From: Balneolaceae bacterium UBA2956
Lineage (GTDB): Bacteria > Bacteroidota > Rhodothermia > Balneolales > Balneolaceae
DNA length: 64,000 bases
Direction: 5' to 3'
Assembly: GCA_002348545.1 (NCBI GenBank)
Contig: DEBM01000006.1
Span: 62,001 to 126,000, forward strand
A model generated the notes under the pieces. The model searched no databases. It was not told where the DNA came from and saw only the letters and a list, made by a program, of their open reading frames with translations. Below are positions 8,806-19,600 of this stretch, in pieces; positions within the stretch are counted from its first letter, which is position 1; the number at the start of each line of letters is the position of its first letter. A program made the translations under genes and the position numbers.

Positions 8806-9348
8806 ATGTCAACATTTCAACTTCATGCTACAACCGTTGTCGGAATTATTCACAATGGAGAGGCAGCTATTGGTAGTGACGGGCAAGCAACATTAGATAA
8901 AACGGTCATGAAGTCAACGGTAAAAAAAGTACGTAAAATTGGACAAAAGACCATACTAGCTGGCTTTGCGGGCTCTACAGCAGATGCATTTAGCCTATTC
9001 GAACGCTACGAGGAAAAGCTTAGTGAATACAACGAAAATATGCAACGCGCTGCAGTTGAATTAGCCAAAGACTGGCGTAGGGATAAATTTCTACAAAAAC
9101 TTGAGGCTCTTTTAGTGGTGATGAATAATAACCATGCTCTAATTATATCAGGACAGGGGGATGTCATTGAACCTGATGATAATATAGTTTGTATTGGTAG
9201 TGGGGGTAGTTATGCTCTTTCTGCAGCCCGAGCTATGGTTGAACATTCTCCTGAACTTAGCGCACGAAAAATGGTCGAAGAAGCTCTGCGAATTGCTGCT
9301 GATATTGATATTTACACCAATCATAATCGTACTATTTTAGAGCTTTAG
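8806..9348 (+). CDS. hslV: ATP-dependent protease proteolytic subunit HslV
   Basis: The 180-residue protein is the threonine-protease subunit of the HslUV (ClpQY) protease, a bacterial proteasome relative. After an eight-residue propeptide the mature protein starts at Thr9 (H-A-T-T-V-V-G-I), followed by I-G-S-D-G-Q-A-T and G-F-A-G-S-T-A-D-A-F, which are characteristic of HslV. The C-terminal half has G-S-G-G-x-x-A-L-x-A-A-R-A. Twelve HslV subunits form the chamber that the HslU ATPase feeds. hslU begins two bases after the stop, a standard operon. The 170 bases upstream hold only short overlapping frames. Confidence 0.97.
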   Translation: MSTFQLHATTVVGIIHNGEAAIGSDGQATLDKTVMKSTVKKVRKIGQKTILAGFAGSTADAFSLFERYEEKLSEYNENMQRAAVELAKDWRRDKFLQKLEALLVVMNNNHALIISGQGDVIEPDDNIVCIGSGGSYALSAARAMVEHSPELSARKMVEEALRIAADIDIYTNHNRTILEL

Positions 9349-9350
9349 TA

Positions 9351-10775
9351 ATGAATAAGATAATGCAATTAACTCCTCAACAAATAGTAGCTGAGCTGGA
9401 TGAGTATATCATCGGCCAAAAAGCGGCTAAACGATCCGTTGCTATAGCTCTTCGAAATAGGTGGCGCCGAATGAATGCAGACCCTGATATTCGCGAAGAA
9501 ATTGTACCTAATAACATACTCATGATTGGTCCAACCGGGGTAGGGAAAACAGAAATCGCCCGGCGTTTAGCTAAACTTGCCATGGCCCCTTTTATCAAAG
9601 TGGAAGCCTCTAAATTTACCGAAGTAGGCTACGTTGGGCGTGACGTAGAGTCCATGGTTCGAGACTTAACCGAGTTTTCGATAACTATGGTTAAAACTGA
9701 GATGCAGGAACGCATGAAAGGAAAGGCTGCTGAGAATGCTGAAGAACGAATTTTAGATATACTAATCCCGCCTCTAAATTCCAAAAACCTTGGCTTCAGC
9801 AGCGCTAATACACGCAATAATACCAGCGAAGTAACAACTGCAACCCTACATGATAATCCCCCTATTCCTGATACAGAATTGAACCAACAAACCAGAGAGC
9901 GATTCCGTCAAAAATTGAATAATGGGGAGTTGGACGATCGTAATATAGAAGTGGAGGTAAAAAAATCTATCTCTCCGACGATGCAGGTTTTTGGCCCAGG
10001 GGGTATCGAAGAAATGGGCATAAATTTACAAGAGATGCTTGGTAACCTAAGTGGAAAGGGAAAAACCAGTAAGAGAAAGATGAGCGTTGCTGAAGCCCGT
10101 GAAATACTAATTGACGAAGAGGCTGAAAAACTAATCAATCATGACGACGCTATTCAGGAGGCGTTAGACCGAGTTCAAAAACAAGGCATCATATTCATAG
10201 ATGAAATTGATAAGATTGCTGTATCAAAAACAGATGGTAAAGGTGGCCCAGATGTGAGTCGGCAGGGAGTGCAACGAGATCTACTCCCAATAGTGGAAGG
10301 AAGTACGGTTAATACTAAGTATGGCTTGGTAAAGACCGACCATGTTCTATTTATTGGATCAGGTGCTTTTCATGTTGCCAAACCATCTGACTTAATTCCT
10401 GAACTTCAAGGGAGATTTCCCATCCGTGTTGAGTTGAACTCGCTAAGTGAGGGAGATTTCTATAATATTTTAAATCAACCAAAAAATGCATTAACTAAGC
10501 AATATCAAGCCATGCTTGCAACTGAAGGTGTTCATATCTCATTCACTGATGAGGCTGTAAAAGAATTAGCGCGAATCGCAGCAGAAGTCAATGAACAAGT
10601 AGAAAATATCGGGGCAAGACGACTTCACACAATTATGTCATCTCTTTTTGATGAATTACTATTTGCAGTTCCAGATGACATTAAGGAAGGCAATATAACA
10701 ATCGACAAAGACTATGTGAACCAACAACTCGAGAACTTGGTTAAAGATAAAGATTTAAGTCAATATATACTTTAA
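9351..10775 (+). CDS. hslU: ATP-dependent protease ATPase subunit HslU
   Basis: The 474-residue AAA+ unfoldase of the HslUV protease. Walker A is G-P-T-G-V-G-K-T (residues 60-67), followed by the pore loop G-Y-V-G-R-D-V-E-S. The family-specific I-domain insertion spans roughly residues 105-245; Walker B is I-I-F-I-D-E-I-D-K. The sensor region G-A-F-H-V-A-K-P-S-D-L-I-P-E-L-Q-G-R-F and the C-terminus ending in S-Q-Y-I-L, which docks into HslV pockets, are present. It begins two bases after hslV and must be co-translated with it. Length is normal for the family. Confidence 0.97.
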   Translation: MNKIMQLTPQQIVAELDEYIIGQKAAKRSVAIALRNRWRRMNADPDIREEIVPNNILMIGPTGVGKTEIARRLAKLAMAPFIKVEASKFTEVGYVGRDVESMVRDLTEFSITMVKTEMQERMKGKAAENAEERILDILIPPLNSKNLGFSSANTRNNTSEVTTATLHDNPPIPDTELNQQTRERFRQKLNNGELDDRNIEVEVKKSISPTMQVFGPGGIEEMGINLQEMLGNLSGKGKTSKRKMSVAEAREILIDEEAEKLINHDDAIQEALDRVQKQGIIFIDEIDKIAVSKTDGKGGPDVSRQGVQRDLLPIVEGSTVNTKYGLVKTDHVLFIGSGAFHVAKPSDLIPELQGRFPIRVELNSLSEGDFYNILNQPKNALTKQYQAMLATEGVHISFTDEAVKELARIAAEVNEQVENIGARRLHTIMSSLFDELLFAVPDDIKEGNITIDKDYVNQQLENLVKDKDLSQYIL

Positions 10776-10889
10776 AGATGTTCTTTTTTGAATTTAGACA
10801 CAGTTTATTATCATTATGCTAATTTACTTGAAAACACCACTTCATTTTAAAAATATCATCCAAAAAGCTGTTGATTAGAATAACCCGAT

Positions 10890-12782
10890 ATGACCTTAAA
10901 ACGAATTATTGTGCCTAATATATTCATCATCCTCGTACTTATTTTTTTAAACCTTTCTGGGCTAGACCCAGTTATTAAACCTAAAGATGATCACTCCAAA
11001 AATCTGAGAAAATATGTAGAGGCGAACCAACGAATACTGCAAAACTATTTTGGTGAACCAGACTTAAACGAAATGATGAGTAGTAGTATTCGATACATGG
11101 TCAACGAGCTAAGTGATTCTACGCTAAATATTTCTGGAACTCCTATAGACACTGCCCAGGTATTTAGCTCAATAAATTCACTGCGAAGTTCATATGAAAC
11201 CTTTGAAGAAGCTTATCTTTATATCGCGAATACAGTGGATTCAGCAGACATGTATAAACTTACAGAAGAAGCTTTACGAGGTATGTTTGCTACGCTAGAT
11301 CCCCATTCAGTATATATTGAACCTGAAATTAGCGCAGTAGACCAGGAAAATTTTGCTGGGACGTTCCAGGGAATAGGTGTGCAATTTAACATTATCCAGG
11401 ATACTATTACTGTCGTTTCTGCAATTGCGGGGGGGCCTAGTGACCAGCTAGGTATCATTTCAGGTGACCGCATTGTTGAAATTGAAGATAGCTCAGCTAT
11501 TGGCTTTGATAATGACATGGTCCAAAAAGCTTTAAGAGGTGAAAAAGGATCTAAAGTCAAAATAGGTATAGTACGCCCAGGCGTTGATGAAATTCAATAT
11601 TTTACGATTACTAGGGACGATATACCCATTTACACTGTAGATGCATCCTATTTATTAGATGAATATACTGGCTATATCAAAATCAATCGCTTCGCCGCTA
11701 CTACTCACAATGAGTTCATACAAGCCATGGCTGATTTAAAAGGTGAGGGTATGGAGCGACTCGTTCTAGATCTTCGAGGTAATCCTGGTGGATACCTAGG
11801 TCAAGCCATTGCAATTGCGGAAGAATTTTTCCCCGAGCAAACCCCAATAGTCTCGACAGTTAGCAGGCATTCTCGCTTTAACCAATCCTATTCTTCCAGA
11901 AAAAATGGGAGTTTCGTGGATAAACCCGTCATTGTTATAGTAAATGAAGGTTCTGCCTCTGCAAGTGAGATAGTTTCAGGTGCCATACAAGACCATGATC
12001 GTGGTTTAGTAGTAGGACGCAGAACCTTTGGTAAGGGTTTAGTTCAACAACAGTACCAATTAGTAGATACAAGTATGGTTAGAGTAACTATATCACGGTA
12101 TTTAACTCCGTCTGGTCGCCTTATTCAGAAGCCATTTACTGAAGGAGGCGGCGAAGAATATGCTTACGAAATTTACCGGCGAGATGACAGCGCAAAAAAC
12201 GATGCTAGTGAGTTTGTAGATGATATCCCAGATTCATTAAAGTTCACCACTAACGCAGGTAGAACGATCTACGGTGGTGGTGGTATAATACCTGATTATA
12301 TAATTGAAGCAGACACTTCGCGATCAGCTTATATGATCAATTTTGCACTAAGAAAAAGGGCCTCTTTCGAGTTTGTTCGTAGCTATCTTGATGCTAATGG
12401 GGTTGAGTTTCGCAATGTCTGGGAAAATAATTTTGAAGATTTTAGAACTAATTTCAGTTGGGCAAAAGATGAACTAACAGCGTTTAAGATACTACTCGAA
12501 GAAAAAGGTATGATTGAAAAAGAAAGCTTAACCGCACCTGAATTCAAAAATGATTCACTCTTTATCTATCCAGGTTATTTCGATGATGTTGCATGGATGG
12601 CAGAGGGACGCATGAAGGCTGAATTAGCTAGACAGGTTTGGGGACTGCCTTACTTCTATCCTATCGTCAATGATGTATTCGACTCTACCTTAGACGAAGC
12701 CGAAAAGTTATGGGATGCAGTTGATCGCTTAAGTGAACTGGCCTCTGGGAGTCTCTCCCTAGATAAAGCGTCTAAAATGTAA
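10890..12782 (+). CDS. S41 family C-terminal processing peptidase
   Basis: The 630-residue protein has an N-terminal hydrophobic signal or anchor (residues 5-23), a helical region, a PDZ domain (about residues 150-240) and a tail-specific protease domain. The catalytic pair is visible as Ser357 in N-E-G-S-A-S-A-S-E and Lys382 in F-G-K-G-L-V-Q. The 25-residue spacing matches E. coli Prc. It should act in the periplasm, degrading or trimming proteins from exposed C-termini. The last 200 residues are an additional C-terminal domain. It stands alone, 114 bases after hslU and on the same strand; no terminator is visible between them. Confidence 0.92.
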   Translation: MTLKRIIVPNIFIILVLIFLNLSGLDPVIKPKDDHSKNLRKYVEANQRILQNYFGEPDLNEMMSSSIRYMVNELSDSTLNISGTPIDTAQVFSSINSLRSSYETFEEAYLYIANTVDSADMYKLTEEALRGMFATLDPHSVYIEPEISAVDQENFAGTFQGIGVQFNIIQDTITVVSAIAGGPSDQLGIISGDRIVEIEDSSAIGFDNDMVQKALRGEKGSKVKIGIVRPGVDEIQYFTITRDDIPIYTVDASYLLDEYTGYIKINRFAATTHNEFIQAMADLKGEGMERLVLDLRGNPGGYLGQAIAIAEEFFPEQTPIVSTVSRHSRFNQSYSSRKNGSFVDKPVIVIVNEGSASASEIVSGAIQDHDRGLVVGRRTFGKGLVQQQYQLVDTSMVRVTISRYLTPSGRLIQKPFTEGGGEEYAYEIYRRDDSAKNDASEFVDDIPDSLKFTTNAGRTIYGGGGIIPDYIIEADTSRSAYMINFALRKRASFEFVRSYLDANGVEFRNVWENNFEDFRTNFSWAKDELTAFKILLEEKGMIEKESLTAPEFKNDSLFIYPGYFDDVAWMAEGRMKAELARQVWGLPYFYPIVNDVFDSTLDEAEKLWDAVDRLSELASGSLSLDKASKM

Positions 12783-13054
12783 TCGGTAAATACTGGTCCT
12801 TCTGCTGGAAAGTTTAAGTGTATTTCATTAAAAAGGGAGTTACTGCTTTAGCTCCACATCCATTTGTTTTAGAAAAGATAAACTAATGATTAATGCAACG
12901 GATGCAGATATAAGCTAAAGTCGTGATTATCCATTTTATAAATCAAGTAATCAATATTATTATTGGAAGCACAGATTTAAAGAAATGATTAGGAATTAAT
13001 TTAAAGTTGTTGTCCCAACAAGCTAGATGAAATTAACTTTAATACCCAGACTAA

Positions 13055-14821
13055 CTATGCACGAGGATATCGAATAGATTTGACCATCTCTTGTACCTCT
13101 ACTGGAGGATCGGGATAAATAATCCCGATAACTAGTGAAACCACTAGATTAATAAGCATTCCTAAAGTTCCAATCCCTTCTGGAGAAATACCAAACCACC
13201 AATACTCTGGTGTATTGTATTCAGGATACATTAGCTTGAAAAATCCAATATAGGCCAAAGTAAATAATAGTCCGACAATCATTCCAGCAATAGCCCCCTC
13301 CCGATTCATTTTTTTATAAAAGATCCCCAGAATTATTGCCGGAAAGAATGAAGCTGCAGCCAGACCAAAAGCTATGGCAACAACTTCTGCAACAAATCCT
13401 GGAGGGTTTATACCAAAATAACCAGCTAATAATACCGCAAAACCTGCTGAAACTCGTGCAAACAATAGTTCTTTTTTATCGGATATATCTGGTTTGAATT
13501 GTTTCTTAATTAAGTCATGAGATACTGAAGTAGAAATAACTAAAAGTAAACCAGCCGCAGTCGATAAAGCTGCAGCCAAACCTCCCGCCGCAACAAGGGC
13601 TGCAACCCAATTCGGTAGTCCTGCAATTTCAGGGTTGGCCAGCACCATAATATCTCTATCAACATAAAGTTCATTTTCCGTTGAAGTCAAGGGATTCAGT
13701 AGGGTAACCTCTCCATACTCTCCCCTTATAATTTTCCCATTGGCATAATTTATTTCTGGATTTCCCACTATAGCTTGACCAGGTGCATATGTAATTCGAC
13801 CATCTCCATTTTTATCTACCCAATTCAGTAGCGCCGTTTCCTCCCAAGTAGTAAACCATTCCGGCATCTCTTTATAGTGTTGTTCATTAACAGTAGTAAT
13901 AAGATTAGTTCTTGAAAAGACGGCAATAGCAGGTGCTGTGGTGTATAATATGGCAATAAAAATTAATGCGTATCCGACTGATATCCTTGCATCTTTAACC
14001 TTTGGAACCGTGAAAAAACGAACAATAACATGTGGAAGCCCTGCTGTACCTACCATTAATGCCACTGTTATGAAAAATATATCCTGCATACTTTTTTTCC
14101 CAGAAGTATATGCAGCAAAGCCCAATTCGGTGTGCAATTGGTCTAGTTTATCTAATAGGTAAATATCCGATCCATCTAAAAGTTTAGAACCAAATCCAAG
14201 CTGTGGAATTGGATTGCCTGTTAGCTGGGCCGAAATAAAGAATGCAGGTACCATGAATGCAAATATTAAAACACAGTACTGAGCTACCTGCGTGTAGGTG
14301 ATCCCTTTCATTCCACCCAGGACAGCATACATAAATACTATAGCCATCCCTATAATCACCCCCCAAAATATATCGACCTCAAGAAATTTTGAGAAAACCA
14401 GTCCAACGCCGCGCATCTGTCCTGCCACATATGTAAAGGAGACGGTCAATGCACAAACCACCGCTACAGTTCGTGCTAGTTGTGAATAATACCGGTCTCC
14501 TATAAAATCTGGAACGGTAAACTTGCCAAATTTTCTTAGATAAGGCGCCAACGTTAAGGCTAAGAGTACATAACCCCCTGTCCAACCCATTAAATACACT
14601 GCTCCATCATAACCCATAAAGGATATAAGTCCAGCCATCGATAAAAAACTCGCTGCTGACATCCAATCTGCTGCCGTTGCCATACCATTAGTTAATGGAT
14701 TTACAGCCCCTTTAGCCACATAGAATTCCGAGGTGCTCGAGGCTTTAGACCAGATTGCTATTCCAATGTATAAACTAAAGGTAATCCCTACAAAAATATA
14801 CGTCCATATCTGAACACTCAT
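13055..14821 (-). CDS. Sodium:solute symporter, large VC_2705-like subfamily
   Basis: The 588-residue membrane protein has about thirteen hydrophobic helices and SSS-family motifs (A-A-D-W-M-S-A-A-S-F-L near residue 50, G-G-M-K-G-I-T-Y-T-Q near 170, G-L-A-A-A-L-S-T-A-A-G-L-L near 405). It resembles acetate/organic-acid symporters, more precisely the longer subfamily paired with DUF4212 proteins. A hydrophilic insertion around residues 310-400 contains D-K-N-G-D-G-R-I at 336-343, an EF-hand/dockerin-like calcium loop. The start overlaps the DUF4212 stop by four bases (ATGA). The substrate is not determined by sequence; a short-chain organic acid is the usual guess. Confidence 0.9.
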   Translation of the reverse strand: MSVQIWTYIFVGITFSLYIGIAIWSKASSTSEFYVAKGAVNPLTNGMATAADWMSAASFLSMAGLISFMGYDGAVYLMGWTGGYVLLALTLAPYLRKFGKFTVPDFIGDRYYSQLARTVAVVCALTVSFTYVAGQMRGVGLVFSKFLEVDIFWGVIIGMAIVFMYAVLGGMKGITYTQVAQYCVLIFAFMVPAFFISAQLTGNPIPQLGFGSKLLDGSDIYLLDKLDQLHTELGFAAYTSGKKSMQDIFFITVALMVGTAGLPHVIVRFFTVPKVKDARISVGYALIFIAILYTTAPAIAVFSRTNLITTVNEQHYKEMPEWFTTWEETALLNWVDKNGDGRITYAPGQAIVGNPEINYANGKIIRGEYGEVTLLNPLTSTENELYVDRDIMVLANPEIAGLPNWVAALVAAGGLAAALSTAAGLLLVISTSVSHDLIKKQFKPDISDKKELLFARVSAGFAVLLAGYFGINPPGFVAEVVAIAFGLAAASFFPAIILGIFYKKMNREGAIAGMIVGLLFTLAYIGFFKLMYPEYNTPEYWWFGISPEGIGTLGMLINLVVSLVIGIIYPDPPVEVQEMVKSIRYPRA

Positions 14822-15087
14822 GACCCTTCCTCTGTTTCCTCAACTCCAAAATGGATATCCAGCTTATTCATGAGATAGACATATACAAAAATGAGGATTA
14901 CGAATATATATATAGATCCTTGTTGGGCAAACCAAAATCCCAGTTTGAACCCACCGATTTGAATGTTATTCAACACAGGAGCCAAGAGGATACCAAATCC
15001 ATAGGACACAACGAACCATACTGAAATTAGAATCAGGACATACCGGATATTGATTGCCCAGTATTGTTTTAAATTGTCATCATTCAT
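14818..15087 (-). CDS. DUF4212 small membrane protein, symporter partner
   Basis: The 89-residue protein has two transmembrane segments (about residues 12-34 and 52-73) and the family pattern of DUF4212: a short N-terminus ending in Y-W-A-I-N-I-R-Y-V, then F-G-I-L-L-A-P and G-F-W-F-A-Q-Q-G-S-I-Y. In many bacteria this family directly precedes the VC_2705-type sodium:solute symporter, as it does here with a four-base overlap, so it is presumably a small accessory subunit in the inner membrane. It is first in the two-gene unit. Confidence 0.9.
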   Translation of the reverse strand: MNDDNLKQYWAINIRYVLILISVWFVVSYGFGILLAPVLNNIQIGGFKLGFWFAQQGSIYIFVILIFVYVYLMNKLDIHFGVEETEEGS

Positions 15088-15268
15088 ACAACAATTAAAT
15101 TACATTAGGGGTTGTGTAGAGTATGCACTATTTTTCGGTTCATTTCAACCCGAAACGTATTTTACTGCAAGAAACATAATGTACATAATTTAAGCTAGAG
15201 TAAAGTTTTGCTATGTAATATTAGATTCTAAAAATATTCACAAACTCAATGTCTGTAAGCCCAACCTC

Positions 15269-16423
15269 ATGAGAAAAGTTGTACTACTGTTTCCCTTATT
15301 TTGTGTGTTAAACATATATATAAATAAACAAGATTTACATGCAAAGCAGTCAGATTCCCTGTTATTTATTGTGCGCATCGATGACATACTCTCTAGGAAT
15401 ATGACTATACTTCCACGCTCTATTGTACCATTGCAAGATACTTTGAGTATCAGGGGGGCCAAAGCGACTTGGGGACTTATGCCACATCGCCTTATAGAAG
15501 CTGCAAATGCAGATGGCCAGTTGGCAATAGAGATTAAACAAAGTCATTATAGTGGCCATGAAATAGCGCAACACGGTCTTATTCATATATGTCAGATTTG
15601 CGGTAGAAGTGATCATGAAATGTACTGTTCATACAATAAACAAGCCTTAAGTTATGATCAACAGGAAAAGTTGATACTAGAGGGTGTACAAATAATGATA
15701 GATTCCTTAGGTATTAAGCCAACGAGTTTTATACCACCTGGACATATTTATGATACAACTACAAAAGCTGTGTTAGCAAACCTTGGTTTTCCAGTTATCT
15801 CTACTTCAAATGTTCTTGGACAAAGTTACGATAGTTTGTTCGATGTACCTATAAATGCTGAATTTACTTGGGCATTAACCGAACAAAACTACTCAGAAAA
15901 CCTCACAAAGGCCATTCAAGAAATAAAAAAAGAACAAGAATCATCGGGTATTTATGTACTTATGATGCATGACCCTTTTATTCGGCTAGGATATAAAAGC
16001 GGTATTACTTTGAAATGGATGGGAGCATTATTGGATTCATTGAATGCCTATTATGGAGATCGAATACAATATAAAACACTCACCGAAGTTGCAAAAATGT
16101 ATGATACACAACTAAGTACTACTATTGCAGAAAGGACTAATTATTCGGCTAGTCAACCAACAGGATTTTCTCTGCTTCCCAACTACCCAAACCCATTTAA
16201 CCCTTCTACCAAAATTGGGTTTTATTTATCAAAAGAAAGCCAAATTAGTATAGCGGTTGTTACTATGGAAGGAAAAAAAATTGAATTGATTTCAAATAAA
16301 TTTTACAGGGCTGGTGAGCACTGGGCATCTATAAATCTTGGGCAGTTGGCTTCCGGTAATTACCTCCTTCTCGTGCAAAATAATACAGGTAGTATAAGCA
16401 GAGTTATTAGCTTAATAAAGTAA
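15269..16423 (+). CDS. Secreted polysaccharide deacetylase-like protein with T9SS sorting domain
   Basis: The 384-residue product has a signal peptide (about residues 1-25, ending D-L-H-A), then a polysaccharide deacetylase/DUF2334-like domain: F-I-V-R-I-D-D-I-L gives the metal/catalytic aspartates, H-E-I-A-Q-H-G-L-I-H the histidine motif, and F-I-P-P-G-H-I-Y-D a later active-site segment. From about residue 300 it carries a C-terminal domain starting N-Y-P-N-P-F-N-P-S-T-K, the T9SS type A sorting signal, so it should be exported and attached to the cell surface or released. The substrate glycan is unknown. It is a single gene flanked by genes of opposite strand. Confidence 0.82.
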   Translation: MRKVVLLFPLFCVLNIYINKQDLHAKQSDSLLFIVRIDDILSRNMTILPRSIVPLQDTLSIRGAKATWGLMPHRLIEAANADGQLAIEIKQSHYSGHEIAQHGLIHICQICGRSDHEMYCSYNKQALSYDQQEKLILEGVQIMIDSLGIKPTSFIPPGHIYDTTTKAVLANLGFPVISTSNVLGQSYDSLFDVPINAEFTWALTEQNYSENLTKAIQEIKKEQESSGIYVLMMHDPFIRLGYKSGITLKWMGALLDSLNAYYGDRIQYKTLTEVAKMYDTQLSTTIAERTNYSASQPTGFSLLPNYPNPFNPSTKIGFYLSKESQISIAVVTMEGKKIELISNKFYRAGEHWASINLGQLASGNYLLLVQNNTGSISRVISLIK

Positions 16424-16526
16424 TTTTTGCGTGGGCCGCCTTGAATCTAGGTTGTTTAGGGTGCTAATAAGTAATGAGAAATAATTTAATTATCTAGTCT
16501 AAAACAAGCTAAAGAAACAATTTTCC

Positions 16527-16565
16527 AAAAAAAAACCCCAACTAGCATTCAGCTAGTCAGGGTTT
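16527..16565 (-). terminator. Rho-independent terminator of nrdJ
   Basis: On the minus strand, arms A-A-A-C-C-C and A-C-T-A-G-C pair with G-C-T-A-G-T and G-G-G-T-T-T around a five-base loop, with a small internal loop, and are followed by nine T residues. It lies about 50 bases after the nrdJ stop. Read on the plus strand the T-run is weak, so it serves nrdJ. Confidence 0.85.
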
Positions 16566-16612
16566 ATCCTGTTTCTCCATGAAAGGAAACGGTCCAGTGA
16601 GTGATGGGCTGT

Positions 16613-19600
16613 TTAACTACACCCAGATGTCGAACCACATGTAATACATTTTAAACAGGTTCCGTTACGAACCATCGTCATGCTACCACACTCAACACAA
16701 GCATCTCCTGTGTAACCGAGTTGCTTGGCCTTCTCATAATCATTCTCATATCCAGATTTCATAGCAGAAGCATTGCTTGTAGCTGTAGATTCAGGAGAGA
16801 GGGTTATAGCCTGAGCAACTACCGCTATAGGCTCAGTTACCGGAGTAGGCGTCTCCTGATCAGTTGGAGTAGATTCCAATGGTAGATTAGCGTCATAATT
16901 AGTATCCAAGCCTGTGACCTTCAAGCTTCGCATATGGATATCATCCACAGGCACATGAGCTAAATCTTCACGACCAAGATAAGTTACCGCCAACTCCCTG
17001 AAGATGTAATCTATAACAGAAGTAGACATTTTCACATGAGGATTACCATTTACCATACCACTTGGTTCAAATTTAGTGAACACAAATGCATCAACAAATT
17101 CTTCTAGTGGAACGCCATGCTGTAAACCCAGAGAAATTGAAATAGCAAAGCAATTAAGTAAACTGCGGAAAGCAGCACCTTCACGGTGCATATCAATGAA
17201 AATTTCACCTAATTGCCCGTTTTTATACTCACCAGTTCGGAGATATACACTCTGCCCACCGATTTTTACTTTTTGAGTATATCCTTCTCGGCGAAATGGG
17301 AGGCGTTGCCGGCGAGCCACGTATTTGTGTATAATTCGCTCAGCAACTTCAACTACTTTACTTTGTGCTTTGGCTGTGACCATATCAACTGTTTCTTGTA
17401 CCTCATCCTCAATTTCTTCGAGTACATCAGCCATACTATTAAGTGGCTGGCTCAATTTAGAACCGTCCCTATATAGTGCATTTGCCTTTAACATCATTTC
17501 CCATGACATCATATAGGCTTTTTTCATATCCTCAACCGTAGCCTCGTTTGGCAAGTTAATAGTTTTTGATATTGCACCTGAAAGAAAGGGCTGCGCTGCT
17601 GCCATCATACGTATGTGACCTTCGGCTGATATATATCGCGTTCCTGTTCTTCCACACTTATTTGCGCAGTCAAAGACTGCCAAATGCTCATCCTTCAAGT
17701 GAGGAGCGCCCTCTACTGTCATGGTTCCGCAAACGTAATCGTTTGCCTGCTGAATTTGCTCTCGACTAAACTCTAAGTGACGTAACATATCGAAGGTAAA
17801 ATCGTTGAGATGCTCATCGGACAATCCCAACACCTCTTTACAGAAATCATCTCCTAAAGTGAAGTGATTAAATGCGAACTTAATATCAAAGCTACTTGGT
17901 AATGCAGCTTCTATGGCTCTTATTTGGTCCACTCCAAAGCCTTTTTCGGCTAAACTCTCTGGATTAATATGAGGACAGCCCTCTAAGGTAGCATAACCTT
18001 TTGCAAAATTGATGATTTCTTTGGATTCTTTTTCCGTATATCCCAAAGTTTTTAGCGCATGAGGTACACACTGATTAATGATTTTGAAATACCCGCCCCC
18101 CGCCAATTTTTTAAATTTTACCAAGGCGAAATCAGGTTCGATGCCTGTGGTATCACAGTCCATAACAAGACCAATGGTTCCTGTTGGTGCAAGTACAGTT
18201 ACTTGAGCGTTTCGGAAACCGTGCTTCTCCCCTTTTTCGACTGCTGCATCCGCTGTTTCACGGGCGGCTGTTAATAGGTAATCGGGGCAATAGGCTTCAT
18301 CTATACCAAGAGGTGTAACGGTGAGTCCTTCATAAGCACGAGTTGTCTCGTTGTATGCAGCGCGCCTATGATTTCTCATGACTCGTAGCATGTGTTCTTT
18401 ATTACGCTCATACCCATCAAAAGCTCCTAGCTCGCTGGCTAGCTCTGCTGATGTTTCGTAAGCCTTCATATGCATGATTGCGGTAATGGCCCCAGCGATA
18501 GCGACACCTTCTGGGCTATCATAGGGGATACCTTGTACCATGAGCGCCGCACCAATATTTGCATAGCCGAGTCCAAGTGTTCTGAAAACATATGAGAGTT
18601 CAGCAATCTCTTTAGAAGGGAACTGGGCCATAAGTACTGAAATCTCAAGCACGGTAGTCCAAAAACGTGATGCGGCTCGTATAGATTCAACGTCAAAGAT
18701 TGTACAGCTATTATCGGTGAAAAATTTCATTAGATTGAGTGAGGCCAAATTACATGCTGTATTATCCAAAAACATATATTCCGAACAGGGATTACTTGCA
18801 CGTATTTCTCCATCTTCAGGACAGGTGTGCCACTCATTTATCGTATCATGGTACTGCGTACCTGGGTCAGCGCAGGACCATGCCGCGTAAGCAATCTGGT
18901 CCCAAAGCTCGGTTGCTTTCAGAGTTTTACACGCCTCAGGGGTGCGACCTTCTTCTTCGGCCCGCTCTTTTTCAATACGCCAGTGCAAATGCCAGTCCTT
19001 ATCATCTAGTACTGCTTTCATGAACGAATTTGGAACACGCACAGAATTATTCGAGTTTTGTCCCGATACCGTGTTATATGCTTCTGAATTCCAGTCTGTG
19101 TCGTAAGTGTCAAACTCTAAATCAGTAAAACCTTGTTTAGCCAACTGAATTACTCTTTCGATATAATTTAAGGGAGTGTGTTCTTTCTTGGCTTCCCTGA
19201 TGGCCTGAGCCAACGCCTTATTTTTAAGCGGGTTTCGGCTCATTTCACCATTAAAAGTACGCCCTTCTATCTCCACTGGCTCGTGACACAAACCAATAAT
19301 CTTTTTAAGATGCTTTTGAGATGTTTTTGATCCAGCTACTAGCGCAGCTACTTTTTGTTCCTCGACTACTTTCCAGTTGATATAGTTCTCAATATCTGGA
19401 TGATCTAAGTCGAGTGTAACCATTTTGGCAGCACGTCTGGTTGTTCCACCTGACTTTATCGCGCCAGCAGCACGATCACCAATTTTAAGAAAGCTCATTA
19501 AACCAGAAGAACGTCCGCCTCCACTTAATGGTTCATCTTCACCACGAATAGATGAAAAATTACTGCCAGTACCAGAACCATATTTAAATAGCCGTGCTTC

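Noticed and set aside
8658..8876. 72-codon open frame upstream of hslV
   Set aside because: It overlaps the hslV start out of frame and shows no protein-like features.
12783..13054. Possible small gene or tRNA after the S41 protease gene
   Set aside because: No cloverleaf pairing, no supported open frame and no terminator; the 272 bases look like plain intergenic DNA.
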